From contig CAJNDS010000569.1 in NCBI GenBank assembly GCA_905221605.1, positions 656,514 to 720,513 on the forward strand: DNA of 64,000 nucleotides. The letters are read 5' to 3'. The notes beneath the pieces were generated by a model. The model saw only the letters and a list, made by a program, of their open reading frames with translations, made no database searches and was not told where the DNA came from. Position 1 is the stretch's first letter. The number at the start of each line of letters is the position of its first letter. Both the position numbers and the translations under genes were made by a program. Below, in pieces: positions 63,217-64,000 of the stretch. This stretch comes from Symbiodinium natans (lineage: Eukaryota; Sar; Dinophyceae; Suessiales; Symbiodiniaceae).

Positions 63217-64000
63217 TCTGAAATTCGTCTGGGCCCGAAAAATATTTAAAATTAGGGGGGGTCTAAATCCTAAAACCTGAATTCCGAAACCTAATAAAAC
63301 GCCAAAGCCGAAGACGAGTAAACCCTCAACCCTAAACCCTGAACCCTAAACCCTCACCCTAAACCCTAAATCCTGAACCCTAAACCCTGAAACCCTAAAA
63401 CCCTAAACCCTGAACCCTAAACCTGAAACCCTAATGGCTCAACTCAAGAACTCAAGGGCGAAGGCCCTCAACCCCCCCCCCCTAATTCTCAAACAGGTTT
63501 AGTATTGGGCTGGCTGCCGGGGGGGGTCCGGGGAAAATAATATCTAAAATTAGGGGAGGTTTTAGTATTAGGGGGAAGGGATTAAATTACATATTGCCTT
63601 CTCTACACCAATAGTAAGGGAGGGAACAAATAAAACATCCCACCATGACCCAGCATTCCCCACCACGACACACCATGACCCACAATTACACAACTACCCA
63701 GCATTCATTACCCACCTGCACACACAGCATTACCGACCAGTACCCACCAATACCACAAGTGCCCACAACTCCCAGCATTACCCACCATCACCCACCACTG
63801 CCCAGTTGCTCACGCCAGGGGCCGTTGCATCTGCTAAAACGTATCCTGCATCACACTCGAAATCGGACCCGCACGTTTGGTCGCAGCACACCTGAGGGGA
63901 GTTCCCGACGTTGTCCCAGTAGGCCGGATTGGTACGGTAGATTCCTGTGCATGTAAAGAGCTTGCAGGACTTCTCACAACAATCCTCCACCCTGTTGCCG
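62067..64000 (-). CDS. Cys-rich CCxxxC-repeat protein, 3' part of gene, join of three exons, 5' end beyond window
   Basis: The exons I infer on the minus strand are 64000-63816 (open at the window edge), 63112-62707 and 62610-62067, ending in TGA. The product shows about ten units of the form x-C-C-x(2-3)-C-x(3-6)-C, spaced roughly 35-45 residues apart. Examples are EDCCEKSCKLFTC, QVCCDQTCGSDFEC, EECCKPKCELFSC, EDCCDQTCAAVNC, EGCCQKQCKAHKC, TQCCLPTCKQFTC and SACCVPACSSYSC. A unit split by the short intron becomes EACCVKTCKQFEC after splicing. The last ~80 residues are different: Lys/Asp/Ser-rich with four further Cys and NMT and NTT sequons, ending KGGCSGV. The paired-Cys spacing suggests disulfide-bonded extracellular repeats, and the signal peptide would lie outside the window. 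I recall similar repeat proteins in dinoflagellates, but know no function. Without splicing, an ORF reads through the 96-nt intron (no stop, multiple of three) and begins falsely inside a poly-C tract. Confidence 0.8.
62611..62706 (-). other. 96-nt in-frame intron formed by an introner-like inverted-repeat element
   Basis: On the minus strand the intron starts GTTTCTATATCCCCC and ends GGGGAGTATAG. Removing it joins AAGCA to GTTTGAGTGC and restores K-Q-F-E-C, the expected CKQFxC repeat, whereas the unspliced reading inserts a hydrophobic aromatic stretch foreign to the protein. Inside it, positions 62702-62611 have inverted ends: CTATATCCCCCTTGGGA at one end against CTATACTCCCCTTTGAAC at the other. 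A GTTT direct repeat flanks the element (62706-62703 and 62610-62607). The donor GT comes from the duplicated target and the acceptor AG from the element itself. This layout is what is reported for DNA-transposon-like introners in dinoflagellates. The call rests on sequence only; no transcript was seen. Confidence 0.8.
63178..63213. repeat. Poly-C homopolymer (36 nt)
   Basis: An uninterrupted C tract within the inverted-repeat element of the Cys-rich gene's intron. On the minus strand it is read as poly-Gly at the false start of the unspliced ORF. Confidence 0.95.
63318..63436 (-). repeat. Degenerate CCCTAAA telomeric array inside intron
   Basis: About fifteen units of CCCTAAA mixed with CCCTGAA and CCCTCA variants, lying between the two arms of the element in the intron. 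It shows that telomeric repeats occur inside a transcribed gene here. Confidence 0.85.

Larger units (their letters stand above)
63153..63583. mobile_element. Inverted-repeat element (nested) inside the intron of the Cys-rich gene
   Basis: The left end at 63153-63181 (TAATCCCTTCCCCC then TAATACTAAAACC) is matched by its reverse complement at 63554-63583, about 30 bp and nearly perfect. Inside are two related blocks that begin with poly-C then AATTCT and end AAAATTAGGGG (about 63178-63262 and 63472-63557). They are separated by a degenerate CCCTAAA array. This looks like one element copy duplicated or inserted into another and then split by telomeric repeats. No coding capacity is seen. Confidence 0.65.
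63113..63815 (-). other. Probable 703-nt GC-AG intron carrying a nested inverted-repeat element
   Basis: The upstream exon ends ..GCCCCTG, followed by GCGTGAGC. The downstream exon follows CATCCCAG with GCAAGGAGGAG. Joining at GC..AG keeps the frame and gives A-P-G-K-E-E-C-C, the normal lead-in to the next Cys unit. The GT one base pair further in would be out of phase. GC donors are known in dinoflagellates. The intron contains a 36-base poly-C tract, a degenerate telomeric array and a pair of long inverted repeats near both ends. The exact splice sites are inferred. Confidence 0.6.

Noticed and set aside
1-64000. 5S rRNA, other spliceosomal RNAs or tRNA clusters beside the U6-like copy
   Set aside because: I scanned by eye for conserved 5S, U2, U4, U5 and T-loop words and saw none. 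A covariance-model search would be decisive.

Overview
The window looks like a gene-poor stretch of a dinoflagellate-type nuclear genome (family Symbiodiniaceae or a relative). The grounds are: (1) plant/alveolate-type TTTAGGG telomere repeats scattered in both orientations from end to end; (2) a secreted-type protein built from repeated CCxxxC...C units and a protein with two tandem NUMOD4-HNH modules, both of which I associate with dinoflagellate gene sets; (3) an intron that looks like a short inverted-repeat transposon (an introner), plus a likely GC-AG intron. A chromerid, a haptophyte or another TTTAGGG lineage is not excluded. No bacterial or organellar signature was seen.

Recognised genes are few. 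A U6 snRNA-like copy lies on the minus strand near 29.65-29.75 kb and abuts a telomeric array. A single-exon ORF with two NUMOD4/HNH/NUMOD1-like modules lies on the minus strand at 48.17-49.38 kb. The 3' half of a Cys-rich repeat gene lies on the minus strand from 62.07 kb to the right edge and runs out of the window. Most other ORFs are readings through telomeric repeats, homopolymers or transposon palindromes.

The rest is a mosaic of two repeat classes. The first is interstitial telomeric sequence: more than fifty arrays of roughly 3-26 units, including homogenised variant blocks (TTTCGGG, TTTGGGG, and 8- or 9-mers such as CCCTCTAAA and CCCTATGAA). The second is a zoo of about ten families of roughly 80-160 bp inverted-repeat elements, which I call A-L here (the letter I is not used). 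Each is recognised because two or more copies recur in the window or because its ends are inverted repeats. Family A is a nearly complete 100-bp palindrome starting TTGGGATGTTCCCCC; one copy has a perfect 8-bp target duplication.

The two classes interact. At least two elements carry a short telomeric array in their interior compared with uninterrupted sister copies, and two family-A copies end where an array begins. This gives empty-site/filled-site evidence that telomeric DNA is added at internal chromosome positions, possibly during break repair. Together with the introner in the Cys-rich gene, the window shows small inverted-repeat elements and telomere repeats reshaping both intergenic DNA and gene structure.
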